Assembly (NCBI GenBank): GCA_040360365.1
Contig: CP136412.1
DNA from: Arcanobacterium_A hippocoleae_A
GTDB lineage: Bacteria; Actinomycetota; Actinomycetes; Actinomycetales; Actinomycetaceae
Length of the DNA: 64,000 bases
Strand: one strand, 5' to 3'
The notes beneath the pieces are model-generated. The model saw only the letters and a program-made list of their open reading frames with translations. It was not told where the DNA came from and searched no databases. Positions 29,525 to 41,290 of this stretch are shown one piece after another. Within the stretch, counting starts at the first letter, position 1. Each line of letters opens with the position of its first letter. Made by a program: the position numbers and the translations under genes.

Positions 29525-29890
29525 TTAGCGGTTCATCGATGCCAGTTCAGCCGCGAACACAGATTCTGGAATCGCATCCGGAATCTGCACCTGAGCAATG
29601 CGGCGCATCGCCGGGGTCATACGGCCTTCCGCACGATCCATCCGATCAGCAACAAGCCGCAGTACATGCGAAAGCGGAACATTCAATGCACGGCAAATCG
29701 AATCTAGGAGTTCAGATGATGCTTCTTTCTGACCGCGTTCAACTTCTGAGAGGTATCCGAGTGACACACGCGCGTCGGAAGAAACCTCACGTAATGTCCG
29801 CCCCTGGCGTTGACGGTATTCACGCAGCACATCACCTAACTCGCGACGAAGTAAGACAGTTTCAGTACGAAGTTCGGTGTTCATATTCAT
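29525..29890 (-). CDS. clgR: XRE-family regulator, ClgR type
   Basis: ClgR activates clp protease and related stress genes in actinobacteria. The 121-residue protein holds an XRE helix-turn-helix with LGDVLREYRQRQGRTLREVS, SLGYLSEVERGQKEASSELL and ALNVPLSHVL, almost the family consensus. The C-terminal tail (about residues 90-121) is of the type linked to proteolytic turnover. The ATG at 29890 or a second at 29884 may be used. It is downstream of cinA and pgsA, the standard actinobacterial order pgsA-cinA-clgR. Confidence 0.9.
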   Translation of the reverse strand: MNMNTELRTETVLLRRELGDVLREYRQRQGRTLREVSSDARVSLGYLSEVERGQKEASSELLDSICRALNVPLSHVLRLVADRMDRAEGRMTPAMRRIAQVQIPDAIPESVFAAELASMNR

Positions 29891-30030
29891 CTAGTTCACT
29901 CTTTCTTCTTGGGAGGAGCGGCAAGAACATCTTGCCTTTCGTATCTTTCAACGCCTCCAACGTGTTCAATATTTCCACGCAAAGCTGAAAATTACCTGAA
30001 AATGGTCTCAGACTTTACTTCAAGTTTACT

Positions 30031-30536
30031 TTATAGTTCCTGTTTAATTGCCGTTATTTCGCTTAAAAGCAGCAAAATCGCAGCTTCTGCGCTCTGCATC
30101 CGAATCTGTTCCCGATTTCCATGAAACTGATATTGAACGGCCTTTAAGCTATCTGGAGTTTTAACCGCGATGAAAACAGTGCCTTGCTTTTTCCCGTCAG
30201 CAGGACCAGGGCCAGCCACGCCCGTCGTTGCAAGGGCATATTGTGTGCCGTAGAGATCGGAAACACCTTTTGCCATCTGCTCAGCCACTTTTGCTTGCAC
30301 TGCTCCGCCGCTTGCTAACAATCTCGAATCCACTCCCAGTACGCGCACCTTAATATCGTTGGTGTACGAAACTACTCCCCGCGAAAAATTGCGGAAATCC
30401 CAGGATAGGAAACGAAACTCGCCGCCAGTAAACCACCGGTTAATGATTCAGCCACGCTCAAAGTTGCACCCAAGCGGCTAATTTTCGCAAATATTTTTTC
30501 AAGTACTGAATTTTGTATTAACGAGTTATCCATCAT
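30031..30536 (-). CDS. cinA: CinA C-terminal domain protein (nicotinamide-nucleotide amidase), one frame break
   Basis: Stand-alone CinA C-domains (PncC) deamidate nicotinamide mononucleotide. The motifs SVAESLTGGLLAA, GGVVSYTNDIK, ATTGVAGPGPADGKKQGTV are present. One base is missing in the C4 run 30377-30380; without it the chain stops after IFRGE. The corrected length is about 168 residues. Start ATG at 30536 (a second at 30533). The N-terminal molybdopterin-binding half of long CinA proteins is absent, as is usual in actinobacteria. Confidence 0.9.
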
Positions 30537-30575
30537 AATCATCTGCTGAGAATGGTCAAGCGGTGAATCTGCTGC

Positions 30576-31177
30576 TCATTTTTTGCTGAGCAAAATTGCT
30601 TCACGTACATATTCGTATGCAGAAAGTACCGCATAAAATAAGGCAACTGCAATCAAAGCATAACTCGCCCAAACCATAAAATTAGTAAATTCGGGATTTA
30701 AGAAAAGATGCCATGGCAATAGCAGCCCGCCAATTCCAAAAGACTGTGCAGCCATCTTAATTTTGCCGTGCCAGCCTGCAGCCATCACTTTTACTTTTCG
30801 CAAGTGCATCCGCATCAAAGTAATTCCCAGCTCACGCACGATGAATATTACCGCGACCCACCACCAAAGATAACCATGCCATGAAAGTAAAACGAGCGCA
30901 GAAATAATTAGCGCTTTATCCGCTATCGAATCTGCGAGTTTTCCAAAATCTGTAATCAAATTCCAGGATCGGGCAAAGTGACCATCAAGCTTGTCCGTAA
31001 CTGCCGCGATGAAAAAATTCCGACAGGCAGCCAGGAGTCAGTAATACCGTTAATCCAGAAAACTGCAATAAAAACGGGAACCAGCACCAACCGCAGCATT
31101 GTTAAAACATTTGCAATGTTTAACAGCGGCGCTTTTTGTTTTTTCATTTCCATACCAGCACTCATCTCTTCCCGCAT
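30576..31177 (-). CDS. pgsA: CDP-diacylglycerol--glycerol-3-phosphate 3-phosphatidyltransferase, one frame break
   Basis: This membrane CDP-alcohol phosphatidyltransferase makes phosphatidylglycerophosphate. After adding one base in the A6 run 31012-31017 the active-site signature DKLDGHFARSWNLITDFG followed by KLADSIADK is complete (D-x2-DG-x2-AR...G-x3-D-x3-D). Four to five hydrophobic helices are visible. The corrected length is about 200 residues. Several in-frame ATGs near the N-terminus leave the start open (31177 used here). It precedes cinA and follows ftsK in the direction of transcription. Confidence 0.92.
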
Positions 31178-31311
31178 TGCGTAACAGCAAGTTTTTGTAA
31201 AACTTCAGCAAAATTTAAGATCACAAAACAATTATAGTTTCATCAGCACAATTCGTGGGCACTAACCCGGTCCAGTATTCTGCAAATCTGATTTTTGGAA
31301 GTAAAAATCGA

Positions 31312-34271
31312 TCATTGCAGAAATCTAATCTCTCCCGGTAAGCTGCCATGCGTCTTCACCAGTTTCACCTTCTCCCCGTCGGAATCATAATAGTTAATTG
31401 CGACGGTTTTTTCTGCAAATGCCGCTTCGCTTCCGAGCGGGTCGTTTGCATAGCGATTATCTATTTGATACGTAACAGTGCGCGCAGTATCCCCGCCTCT
31501 GGCTGCAGCCGCATTTTCTGCCGTTTCTCCGATATCAGCTATTCCAACGCTTTCTTCTCCGCCTTCAAACGGGCGCTTATCCGGATCTGACTCACGGGTA
31601 ACCGCGACATCACCGAAATTCGCATCCGCATAACGATCATCGCCATTATGCGGATAAGAGCGCAGCTCATCACTGCTTTCATCAGCCGATTCAGCAGAAT
31701 GCAACTGAATATCTTCACCGCGGATCAGGGCGAGTACATCATCAAGCTGATCTGGGGTTACAAGTACCTCGCGTGCTTTAGATCCTTCAGAAGGTCCAAC
31801 AATCTCACGCGACTCAAGTAAATCCATCATTCGACCGGCTTTTGCAAAACCAATCCGCAGTTTTCGCTGCAGCATTGAAGTTGATCCGAACTGGTTGTTC
31901 ACCACGAGCTCAGCTGCTTGCAGCAAAGTTTCAAGATCGTCACCAATCTCATCTTCGACGGCTTTCTTCTCTGCCTTTGGAATCACATCCTCACGATAAA
32001 CCGGCTGCATTTGCGCCTTTACATGATTCACAATTTCTTCAATTTCGAATTCGTTTACCCATGCGCCCTGCACACGCATCGGTTTTGATGCGCCGGAAGG
32101 CTGGAAAAGCGCATCGCCTTTACCGATAAGCTTTTCCGCTCCAGAGGAATCAAGAATCACCCGCGAATCAGCAAGCGAAGACGTCATGAATGCCAGGCGC
32201 GACGGAATATTGGCTTTGATTAATCCGGTTACGACGTCCACCGACGGCCGCTGCGTCGCAAGAACAAGATGGATTCCAGCTGCGCGCGCAAGCTGTGTAA
32301 TGCGTTGAATCGACGCTTCCACATCACGCGGGGCTACCATCATCAAATCAGCAAGCTCATCAACTACAACCAGCAGATACGGGTAAGGTGTTAATTTCCG
32401 TTCAGATCCAGGAAGTGCCTGGAGTTTCCTGAGCGTACCGCCTCATTGAATGAGTCGATATGTTTATATCCATAAGCAGCTAAATCGTCGTAGCGCTGAT
32501 CCATTTCGCGCACAACCCATTCAAGTGCGTCCGCTGCTTTCTTTGGATTTGTGATAATTGGAGTGATGAGATGCGGAATACCTGCATAAATCGTTAATTC
32601 CACTCGTTTTGGATCAACAAGAATCATCCGCACCTGCTCAGGCGTAGCCCGCATCATAACTGAGGTGATCATCGAGTTAATGAAAGATGATTTACCGGCA
32701 CCAGTTGCACCGGCTACCAGAAGATGCGGCATTTTAGCGAGATTTGCGAGCACATATTGCCCGCCGACATTCTTCCCCACGCCGACAACAAGCGGATGTG
32801 TTTCTTTCTTTGCCGCTGCAGAACGCAGCACATCGCCAATCATTACTACCTCACGGTCAGCATTTGGGATTTCAATTCCAATCGCAGATTTACCTGGAAT
32901 CGGAGAAATAATCCGCACATCTGCAGAGGCGACAGAGTAGGCGATATTTTTTGAAAGCTGGGTGATTCGATCTACCTTTACGCCAGGTCCAAGCTCTACT
33001 TCATATTGTGTAACTGTCGGTCCGCGGGAAAACCCAGTAACGACAGCGTCCACGTGAAATTCAGAAAATACGCGCGTCAATGCGGCAACGACTTCATCGT
33101 TCACAGCTGAGCGTTCAAGATGCGGTGCACCTGCTTCGAGTATCTTTAATGCGGGCAGCGTGTAGGTAATATTTGCTGCAAGCTCGAGCTGTTTGCCGGT
33201 ATTTGCTGTATTTTCCGTATTTGGTTTCGGTGCCCGCAGCGGCTTCGTAGCAGATTTTCGCCGTAAGTGCGCGGCTTCATTCTGCAAATTTAGATTAGCT
33301 GACTCAGTTTTTGCGGTATCGCTGTTATTTGCGGGATTCTCAATTAACTCAGAACTTGCCGCAGTTACTAAATTTCGCGGCTTAACCGCCGAATCATATG
33401 CCTGTGTTGGCAATTGAGCATCCGGATGCAGAATTTGGGTTTCGGCAGATTCTCCCGCAGGCAAGTTAATTTTCTCCGATTTCTTCCGGAAAAAGTTAAA
33501 CCTTGATTTTTTGTTTGTTTCTGCAGCGTTATTTGCATAATCAGATGTAAATTCAGCACTTGCCGGAAGTGTATTTTCAGCCGCTCGTTCCTGCTGGTGA
33601 GGATACTTTTCTTTTCCGGTTTCCTTCCGGTTAGGGAACCGCGTTTTCAATACCGCGAGAATATCACTCACCTGTGCATTGGCAGCATACAAAAATGCGT
33701 AGAAAATTATTAAGACTAGTATCGGCACAGCACCCCAGGGCGTAAGCAAAACATTGAGTGCTCCGCCGATAATCCAGCCAACCAAACCGCCGGCAGCTTC
33801 AACGGCAAAAAGTTCTGCAGCGGATCTGGCGCTCCCAGCACAATATGCAGGATACCGGTGATTGCAGCTGTCAAAACTATCGCGGAAACCGCCCAGCGAG
33901 AATTCGTCTCCTGATGTTTCCGCAGAAAAACTTTATTGAAAGTACTGTCAGAAGCAGCGGCACTACGACGGCAAGGACACCAAAAATACCAGCCGCAATA
34001 TGGTGCAGGAAGTTTATTGCAGGCGCTTTCAGTCCGAACCATTCCCCAATCGCGATGACGATTGCAAAAGCAAGCAAAGTAATGGCAAGTCCGTCGTGAT
34101 GCTGCCGGTTATCTATTTCTGCTGCATATGCAGCATCTTGCGAACGAGACGTGTGCGTTTTTGCTGCTTTGCGTCTCCGGCACCGTTCGTATTGACGGCG
34201 CTGGTTTTGCGGCGTCCGGCTGAATTATTTTGATTTGAGCTCAACTTTTCCCGAGCCAAAATCGCTCCCAT
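31312..34271 (-). CDS. ftsK: DNA translocase FtsK, four frame breaks
   Basis: FtsK anchors at the septum and pumps chromosomal DNA. The N-terminal part has about four membrane helices, then a long polar linker (about residues 190-380). The motor has GPTVTQYEVELGPGVK, the Walker A GATGAGKSS, VDPKRVEL and VVVDELADLMM. The gamma winged helix follows with LRIGFAKAGRMMDLLE. About 135 acidic, low-complexity residues follow it, unlike most FtsK proteins, which stop there. Breaks are at 34158-34162, 33926-33930, about 33816-33837 and 32425-32427; four added bases give 987 codons. The start is uncertain (ATG 34271 or TTG just downstream). Confidence 0.92.
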
Positions 34272-34312
34272 CTGCAGAAAGTTTTCGGCATACTTATTCT
34301 ATTCCTGAGTAT

Positions 34313-34345
34313 CTCTACACTAAGTGTTCTCATCCTAGTGTAGAG
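34313..34345 (-). terminator. 10-bp hairpin between rnj and ftsK
   Basis: CTCTACACTA (34313-34322) pairs perfectly with TAGTGTAGAG (34336-34345), 13-nt loop. It is 27 bases past the rnj stop and 42 before the ftsK start. There is no U-tract, so it may be a tail-less terminator or an RNA-processing stem. Confidence 0.5.
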
Positions 34346-34371
34346 GGCTGGCGCGCCGAACGAAACACAAA

Positions 34372-36047
34372 TCAGGCTTCCATCACTGTTGGAATAATCA
34401 TTGGTGCGCGCCGCAAACTTTTCGCCGCCCAACGTCCAATTACGCGCCGCATCGCCTGCTGCATTTGGTAAGTATCAGCCGTCCCTTTCGCAAGCGAGCT
34501 TTGCAGTGCTGCATGCACGTCAGGCAGGATTTCGCCAAATATTTCCTCGTCTTCAGCCATACCGCGGGCTTGGATGTGCGGACCGGCAAGAATCTCCCGT
34601 TTCTGTGAATCCACCACAGCAAACACTGCAATAAACCCTTCCTGCCCGAGTGTGCGGCGGTCAGTAAGTTCTGCTTCCCCAATCTCACCGACGGAGGATC
34701 CGTCAACGAAAACGTATCCGCATGGCACTTCACCGACGATTTTTGCGATTCCATCATGCAAATCCACTACGGTTCCGTCTTCGCAAAGCAGCACATTTTC
34801 AGCCGGTACACCCGTTTTTACCGCAAGCGAGCCGTTTGCCACAAGATGCCGCGGTTCTCCGTGAATCGGCATCGCATTCAGCGGTTCAATAATGTTATAA
34901 GCATAGAGCAGCTCACCTTGCGCGGAATGACCTGAAACGTGTACTGCAGCATTACCTTGATGTACGACTTTTGCCCCGAGCTTCGTTAGCCCATTAATCA
35001 GCCGGAAGACCGAATTCTCGTTACCAGGAATCAGTGATGAAGCAAAAACAACTGTATCTCCTGGTCCGACGCCGATCCGCTTATGCGTTCCGGATGCAAT
35101 TCGCGAAAGCACCGCCATTGGCTCGCCCTGTGATCCTGTTGACATAAATACTCGTTTTTCATCCGGTAAATTATCCACTTCACGTAAATCGACAAGGGTG
35201 TTCTCCGGTACGGTGAGCAGTCCGAGTTCCGCCGCAATTCCCATATTTTTCACCATTGAACGGCCGACGAAACAAACTTTCCGCTGATATTTATGCGCCG
35301 CATCAAGAACTTGCTGTACACGGTGAACGTGCGAAGCGAAAGATGCCACAACAATCTGCCCTTTAGTTTGGGAAAAAATATTTTCAAGAACCGGTCCGAT
35401 TTCACCTTCCGAACGTACAAATCCCGGCACTTCCGCATTTGTCGAATCGGCCATAAAAAGATCAACGCCTTCTTCTCCTGCACGGGCGAATGCACGTAAA
35501 TCTGTAATTCTGCCGTCAAGCGGCAGCTGATCCATCTTAAAATCGCCGGTAATCAGGATATTTCCGCCTGCAGAACGCATAAATACCGCGAGTGCGTCCG
35601 GAATCGAGTGGTTCACGGCAATAAATTCACATTCAAAGTTGCCAATCCGTTCCACGTCGCCTTCTTTGACTACCATGGAATACGGTTTAATCCGATGCTC
35701 AGCCAACTTTGCTTCGACCAAAGCAATCGTAAATTGCGATCCGATTAGGGGATATCATTACGTAGTTTTAACAGGTACGGCACTGCACCAATATGGTCTT
35801 CGTGACCATGCGTAAGGATAATCGCATCAATATCTGCAAGACGATTCTCAAGATAAGAAAAATCCGGGAGAATCAAATCTACACCCGGCTGGCTTTCTTC
35901 TGGAAAAAGTACGCCGCAGTCAACAATCAAGATCCGGCCGTTGCATTCGAAAGTGGTCATATTCCGGCCGATATTTCCAATTCCGCCCAGCGGCACAATT
36001 CTCACGGTGTCTTTTGCAAGTTCATTAGGTAAATTTGTCGCATTCAC
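34372..36047 (-). CDS. rnj: Ribonuclease J, one frame break
   Basis: RNase J is a metallo-beta-lactamase ribonuclease with endo- and 5'-exonuclease activity. The metal site THGHEDHIG lies near residue 78; GDFKMD, ADSTNAEVPG, and the beta-CASP motifs FVGRSM, STGSQGEP and HVSGHSAQGEL follow. One base is missing in the G4 run 35748-35751; correction gives DIPLIGSQFT and about 558 residues. It is transcribed toward ftsK and divergent from the GNAT gene. Dihydrodipicolinate synthase (dapA), often adjacent in other actinobacteria, is not here. Confidence 0.95.
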
Positions 36048-36208
36048 TCCTCTATTCTGGCACGTTTTGCAATGCTTTATTAAGCAATGCGCTATTGGTG
36101 GAAAACTGCAGGGTATTTGTTTTCGTCAATAGACTTTATTTTTGCAATACTAGTATGACGAGGAAGCAAATAATCATCTTTGGGAACTATATTTAAGGAC
36201 GGTTCAAG

Positions 36209-36814
36209 ATGCAAAAGTCATTAAATAAACTAACGCAAACCGCTAATCCGGGTCCAACCTTTGTACGTCCAGCTACCCCCGCAGATGCGCAGCAAATCGG
36301 CATCCTGACAGCACATTCAATGCATGAAACAGTTGTTGCCGCAATTGAAGCACCATTAAGTAAAGAATCGCGCACACTCTTTGATTCTGCCCGCTTCGCG
36401 GAAAGCTGGCAGGAAACGCTAACCGCACCGCTTTCTGCTGAGCACCATGTGCTGCTGGCAATTCACGACGGGAAAATACTCGGTCTGGCTGCCGCCGCCC
36501 CGACACAACCATTTGACTTCCCTGCAGCTCACCCCGCAGCTGCTGAACTTCCCGAAAACCGCCGTGCCTTCGAAATCAGTAATTTTGATGTAGATTCCAG
36601 ACATTACGGCGAAAACCATGAAGCGAGAATGCTTGCCGCAATCACTGATATCGTTGGCGAATCAGGCACAGAACTGTACATCTGGGTTTTCCCAAGCTCA
36701 GAAAAGCTAATCCAATTTTTAAGTGAAAGCGGCTTTGCGCCTCTCGGTTTTCAACGTGAGCTTCAGATTGACGGCCGCTCTGTATATCAGCATCTTTGGT
36801 GGACAACTTTCTAA
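36209..36814 (+). CDS. GNAT-family N-acetyltransferase
   Basis: The 201-residue protein begins with a typical acetyltransferase start TFVRPATPADAQQIGIL. The core GKILGLAAAAP strand and the FEISNFDVDSRHYG...EARMLAAI segment match GNAT motifs B and A, although the acetyl-CoA loop Q/RxxGxG/A is degenerate (HYGENHEARM). C-terminal SGFAPLGFQRELQIDG is typical. The substrate is unknown. It converges on the M16 peptidase gene with 17 bases between stops. Confidence 0.8.
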   Translation: MQKSLNKLTQTANPGPTFVRPATPADAQQIGILTAHSMHETVVAAIEAPLSKESRTLFDSARFAESWQETLTAPLSAEHHVLLAIHDGKILGLAAAAPTQPFDFPAAHPAAAELPENRRAFEISNFDVDSRHYGENHEARMLAAITDIVGESGTELYIWVFPSSEKLIQFLSESGFAPLGFQRELQIDGRSVYQHLWWTTF

Positions 36815-36831
36815 AACTCAGTTAAACACTG

Positions 36832-38147
36832 TTATTTGGCAGCATTCACAGATCGCACTATTGATTGCGGACTCGCTGCAAATCGCTGTGCTAAATCTTG
36901 CACCATCTGTACAGTAACTTCACGGGAGCGGCGCAGATTTTCCTCAATCGAGATGAGTTCTCCGCGGAATAGTTCGGCGTATCCAAGACGGTTCTTCCGA
37001 AAACCATTCGTTTCCGAAGCAAAAATAAGTTGTGCGCGTTTTTGGTTGAATGCCGTATCAAGTTCTGCTTCGCTTACACCATCCTGCGCGATTTCAACCA
37101 GACATTTACGCATCAGTTCGGCAACTTTTTCACTGCTTTCTTCAGCACAAGAGGCTTCCATAGCGAAAACTCCGCCTTCATTCCATCCCAAACTCCAAGA
37201 ATAAACCGAATATGCCAGCCCATGTTTTTCGCGGATTTCCTGGAAAAGGCGCGAAGACGTACCTCCGCCAAGAATAATATCGAGCATACTGGATGCAGCC
37301 TCATCTTTACTTCCAATTTTAATCCCCGGCATTCCAATTACGACGGCGCTCTGCCGGCTGGGATGCGGAAGAATCAGTTCTGCTCCTGCGGAATATTGGA
37401 TGTCTGTAACCCGACGGCGCGGATTTGGGAGTACACCGTCGTGAAGATTCCATCCGTGCTGTTCCAATAAAGCCAGCAGTATTTTGCAAAGTTCATCATG
37501 GTCGATATCTCCGGCAGCACTCACTACCAACTCACGTCCGTGATAGTTGTGCTGATAGTGATTCATCATTGAATCGTGTGATAACGCGGCTACTGTTTCT
37601 TTGGTTCCTCCGACTGGCCGTGCAAGCGGATGTGCCCCCATTACCAGCGGTAAAAGTGCGGTTTCAACTGATTCACTCACATCATCTTCGGCAGCAGCTA
37701 ATTCTTCAAGAATCACACCGCGTTCTGTTTCCATTTGCTCATATTCGAGAGTTGAATCGGTAACCATGTCAACAAGAAGTTCAAGCAATTGCGGCACATC
37801 GGTAGAAAAACCCGCCCGTAGTAACAGGTGTATTGCCGTGATGTTGCGGCGTTAATCGCGCCGCCAAGAAAGTCGGAAAGTCGTGAAATATCGGCAGATG
37901 TGCGGGTTTTGGTGCCTTTAAAAAGCATGTGCTCAAGAAAATGTGTCGATCCTTCATGCCCGGCAGCTTCATCTCGAGAGCCTGCGCCAATCCAGAAAGA
38001 AATAGATGCTGAACGCTGTCCGGGAACTTTCTCACTAAGCACGCGCACCCCGCCGGGGAGAATTGAGCGTCTTCCGAGAATCCCGTTTTCGTTAAATTCC
38101 ATTTCGGTAAAGTCGGCTAACGGAAGCGAGAGATTTTCATATGCCAT
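36832..38147 (-). CDS. M16 family zinc metallopeptidase (pitrilysin type), one frame break
   Basis: M16 peptidases cleave small proteins or peptides in a clamshell chamber. The inverted zinc motif HFLEH stands at about residue 69 with the downstream Glu in VILEELAAAEDD. The C-terminal domain has HPSRQSAVVIGMPG, LGGGTSSRLFQEIREKHGLAYS. One base is missing in the A5 run 37806-37810; correction gives GRVFSTDVPQLLELL and about 438 residues, typical of the bacterial form next to pnp. It follows pnp on the same strand after a strong hairpin. Confidence 0.93.
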
Positions 38148-38263
38148 ACGCGATATGCTCCTGAAATAATCTGAAAGGGTATAACGTCATTGTCAGTTTT
38201 GAATTCTTTTTCGAATTTAGCGGGATTTGTGAAACCTGGCAAATCGCTATTGAGAATCAAGAC

Positions 38264-38306
38264 GCAGGTCATGCCGAGAAAATAGTTTTCACTCGGCATG
38301 ACCTGC
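38264..38306 (-). terminator. 15-bp hairpin after pnp
   Basis: GCAGGTCATGCCGAG (38264-38278) pairs perfectly with CTCGGCATGACCTGC (38292-38306), 13-nt loop, between the pnp stop and the M16 gene. It lacks a U-tail, as many actinobacterial terminators do. Confidence 0.65.
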
Positions 38307-38395
38307 AGCGCATTTTATAACTGGAGATTCTCAGGCTGAAATTATATTTCAGCAGATATCCGCAAAGTTTCTAACGCCAATTTCTCAATGCGGAA

Positions 38396-40743
38396 TTATT
38401 CCGCAGACTCAGTACTTTCAGCTGCTTCCGCATCTGAAGATTCAGCAGCACGAGTCCGACGGCGTTCCCGCGGACGGCGCTCACGGCGTTCTCCGCGTTC
38501 ACGGTTAGCTTTTCCTTTATGTTCTTTCGACTCTGACTCGGCTTCTGCCTCTGCTGCAAGCTGTTCTGCGGTAAGCACTGCATGGAGTGAAAGTTTTCCG
38601 CGCGGATCAATCTCGGCTAATTCAACCTCGATTTTATCGCCGACATTGAGCACGTCTTCAACTGATTCAACACGTTTTCCGCCAACAAGACGGCGGATTT
38701 GCGAGATATGCAGCAGACCGTCCTTACCTGGAGCGAGCGAAACAAATGCCCCGAAAGTAGTGGTTTTTACAACTGTGCCGACAAATCTCTCACCAACTTC
38801 CGGCATTTGCGGATTTGCAATACCGTTAATCATTTGACGTGCAGCTTCTGCCGAAGTACCGTTCATCGCTCCGATGAACACAGTACCATCTTCTTCGATT
38901 GTGATTTCCGCACCGGTATCTTCCTGAATCTGATTGATTATTTTGCCTTTCGGCCCAATAACTTCCCCAATCTTATCGGTTGGAATCTGCACGGAAATAA
39001 TCCGCGGAGCAGTCTCAGCCATTTCTTCAACTTCCGGCACAGCTTGCTCAATCAAATCGAGAATTGCAAAACGTGCTTCGCGTGCTTGTGCCAGCGCACC
39101 GGCAAGAACCTGAGCCGGAATCCCATCAAGCTTTGTATCGAGCTGCAGCGCTGTCACGAACTCACGGGTACCTGCAACTTTGAAATCCATGTCTCCAAGC
39201 GCATCTTCTGCACCAAGAATATCAGTGAGCGCCACGTAGCGCTGTTCACCTGCGATTTCACCAGAGACAAGACCCATCGCAATCCCCGCTACTGGAGCTT
39301 TTAGCGGCACACCGGCGTTGAGCAGCGAAATTGTCGATGCACAAACAGATCCCATTGAGGTTGAACCATTTGAACCTAAGGCTTCAGATACTTGCCGAAT
39401 CGCATACGGGAATTCGCTGCGTGTCGGGAGTACCGGCACTAGTGCGCGTTCTGCAAGCATTCCATGCCCGATCTCGCGGCGCTTCGGCGAACCAACACGG
39501 CCAGTCTCACCAGTCGAATACGGCGGGAAATTGTAGTGGTGGATATAACGTTTTGCGCTAATCGGAGTGAGATTGTCAATCTGCTGTTCCATCTTCAGCA
39601 TGTTCAGCGTGGTCACACCCATAATTTGTGTTTCGCCTCGCTGGAAGAGTGCCGAACCATGAACCCGCGGCAGAATCCCGGATTCCGCCGTAATAGTCCG
39701 GATTTCTACCGGAGTCCGGCCGTCCATCCGCTCGCCGGTGGTAAGCACGCGGTTCCGCATTGCCTGCTTCCAATGCGAGTTTACTGCAAGCGCAAGCGGC
39801 TGTTCACGCTCCGGGAAGCGGTCAATAAGTTCATCCACAATTGTATCGGTGAGATCATTAAGCGCATCATCACGCTCATGTTTGTCGATAATCCCCCAAA
39901 GAGATTCAAAGCGGTCTCCGACCTGTGCGCCTACTGCCGCAAACTCTTCTTCTTCGTACTGCGGGAACAGCGGGTATTCTTCGGTTGGTTTTGCTGCCTG
40001 TGCAGCAAGTTCTGCCTGTGCTTCACAAAGCACCCGAATGAATTTCTTTGCAGCTTCAAGACCTTCTGCCACAACTTCTTCAGTTGGTGCTACTCCGCCT
40101 TTTTCCACATTTTCAACTAGATGTTCGCCGCCTTCAGCTTCAACCATCATAATTGCAATATCATCACCGACGATTCGGCCTGCAACAACCATTGTAAAAG
40201 TTGCACGCGGTTCTTCAGACCAACGCGGGAAAGCAACCCACTGCCCGTCGATTAGGGATACCCGGACGCCGCCGATTGGGCCGGAGAACGGCAGACCGGA
40301 AAGCTGGGTAGACATTGAAGCAGCATTAATTGCGACGACGTCGTATGCGTCATCCGGGTGGATTGCGAGCACAGTAGCCACGACTTGGACTTCGTTGCGC
40401 AGGCCTTTCACAAATGCCGGACGAAGCGGACGATCGATTAGCCGCGCTGCGAGAATTGCGTCAGTTCCTGGACGGCCTTCCCGCCGGAAGAACGAACCTG
40501 GAATCCGGCCGGCCGCATATGAGCGTTCTTCCACATCAACTGTGAGCGGGAAAAATCAAAACCTTCCCGCGGCTGGGATGAAACTGCTGTTGCCGAGAGC
40601 ACAACCGTTTCATCATCAAGATATGCCAGCGCACATCCGGCTGCCTGCCGTGCAAGCAAACCTGTTTCGAAACGAATCTTGCGTGTACCGAACTTGCCAT
40701 TATCAATAATAGCTTCGGCATGTTTAATATCTGGACCTTCCAT
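38396..40743 (-). CDS. pnp: Polyribonucleotide nucleotidyltransferase, one frame break
   Basis: PNPase degrades RNA phosphorolytically from the 3' end. Two RNase PH domains are present, the first with RRLIDRPLRP-like ARLIDRPLRPAF and the second with GRTPVEIRTITAE, RREIGHGMLAERAL and SNGSTSMGSVCASTISL. The KH domain has IGPKGKIINQIQ and the S1 domain GAFVSLAPGKDGLLHISQI. The C-terminal tail is rich in Arg and Glu. One base is missing in the A5 run 40551-40555; the corrected length is about 782 residues. It lies downstream of rpsO, the widely conserved order. Confidence 0.96.
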
Positions 40744-40914
40744 GGTCCCTCCTATTTTTCTAATCTGCCTGCTCAGAGCCGATCATCGATAATCATGCGC
40801 GATTTTTCGAAACTTTAATCGAAAATCGATTAATCAAGGATTTTCTTCCGGCTTCGCACACCATCACCGAGGATCGAACCTTGGGCCAGGACTTCCGCTA
40901 TGTTTCAGCTGATT

Positions 40915-40954
40915 CACCTGAAATTAATTCAAATTTTGAAATTAATTTCAGGTG
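40915..40954 (-). promoter_or_regulatory. 15-bp hairpin in the rpsO-pnp spacer
   Basis: CACCTGAAATTAATT (40915-40929) pairs perfectly with AATTAATTTCAGGTG (40940-40954), 10-nt loop. It lies in the leader of pnp. In E. coli a pnp leader stem cut by RNase III gives autoregulation, and actinobacteria carry a structured actino-pnp leader; this stem may serve similarly. Confidence 0.55.
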
Positions 40955-40980
40955 CTGAGAATTTGTTTCTAATTATGAGA

Positions 40981-41013
40981 AATCGGCCCGTACCGTACTT
41001 GGCAGGGCCGATT
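40981..41013 (-). terminator. Hairpin just after rpsO
   Basis: AATCGGCCC (40981-40989) pairs perfectly with GGGCCGATT (41005-41013), nine bases past the rpsO stop on the minus strand, followed by the U-rich TTTCTCATAATT. Likely a partial terminator for rpsO. Confidence 0.6.
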
Positions 41014-41021
41014 CGCTTCCG

Positions 41022-41290
41022 TTATCGGCGAATACCGAGACGGGAAATCAGGGAACGGTAACGTTCAATATCTTCTTTACAAGATAGTCGAGAAGGCGAC
41101 GACGCTTACCGATAAGCAGCATCAGACCACGACGCGAGTGGTGATCGTGATGATGTGTTCGAAAATGCTCCGTAAGTTCCTTGATTCGCGCAGAAAGCAG
41201 CGCAACCTGAACTTCAGGCGAACCAGTATCGCCCTCATGGGTTGCATATTCTTTGATGATTGCATCCTTGGTCTCTTTGCTGAGAGCCAT
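41022..41290 (-). CDS. rpsO: 30S ribosomal protein S15, one frame break
   Basis: S15 binds 16S rRNA early in 30S assembly. The chain MALSKETKDAIIKEYATHEG, DTGSPEVQVALLSARIKELT and SRRGLMLLIGKRRRLLDYL is canonical. One base is missing at TT 41073-41074; restoring it replaces a false C-terminus with KKDIERYRSLISRLGIRR and gives exactly 89 residues, the universal S15 length. This gene is the cleanest proof that the frame breaks are sequence errors. It is followed by two hairpins and pnp. Confidence 0.97.

Noticed and set aside
39738..40709. 323-residue plus-strand open frame
   Set aside because: It is antisense to pnp and Ser/Arg-rich, as expected for a shadow of a Glu/Arg-rich coding strand.
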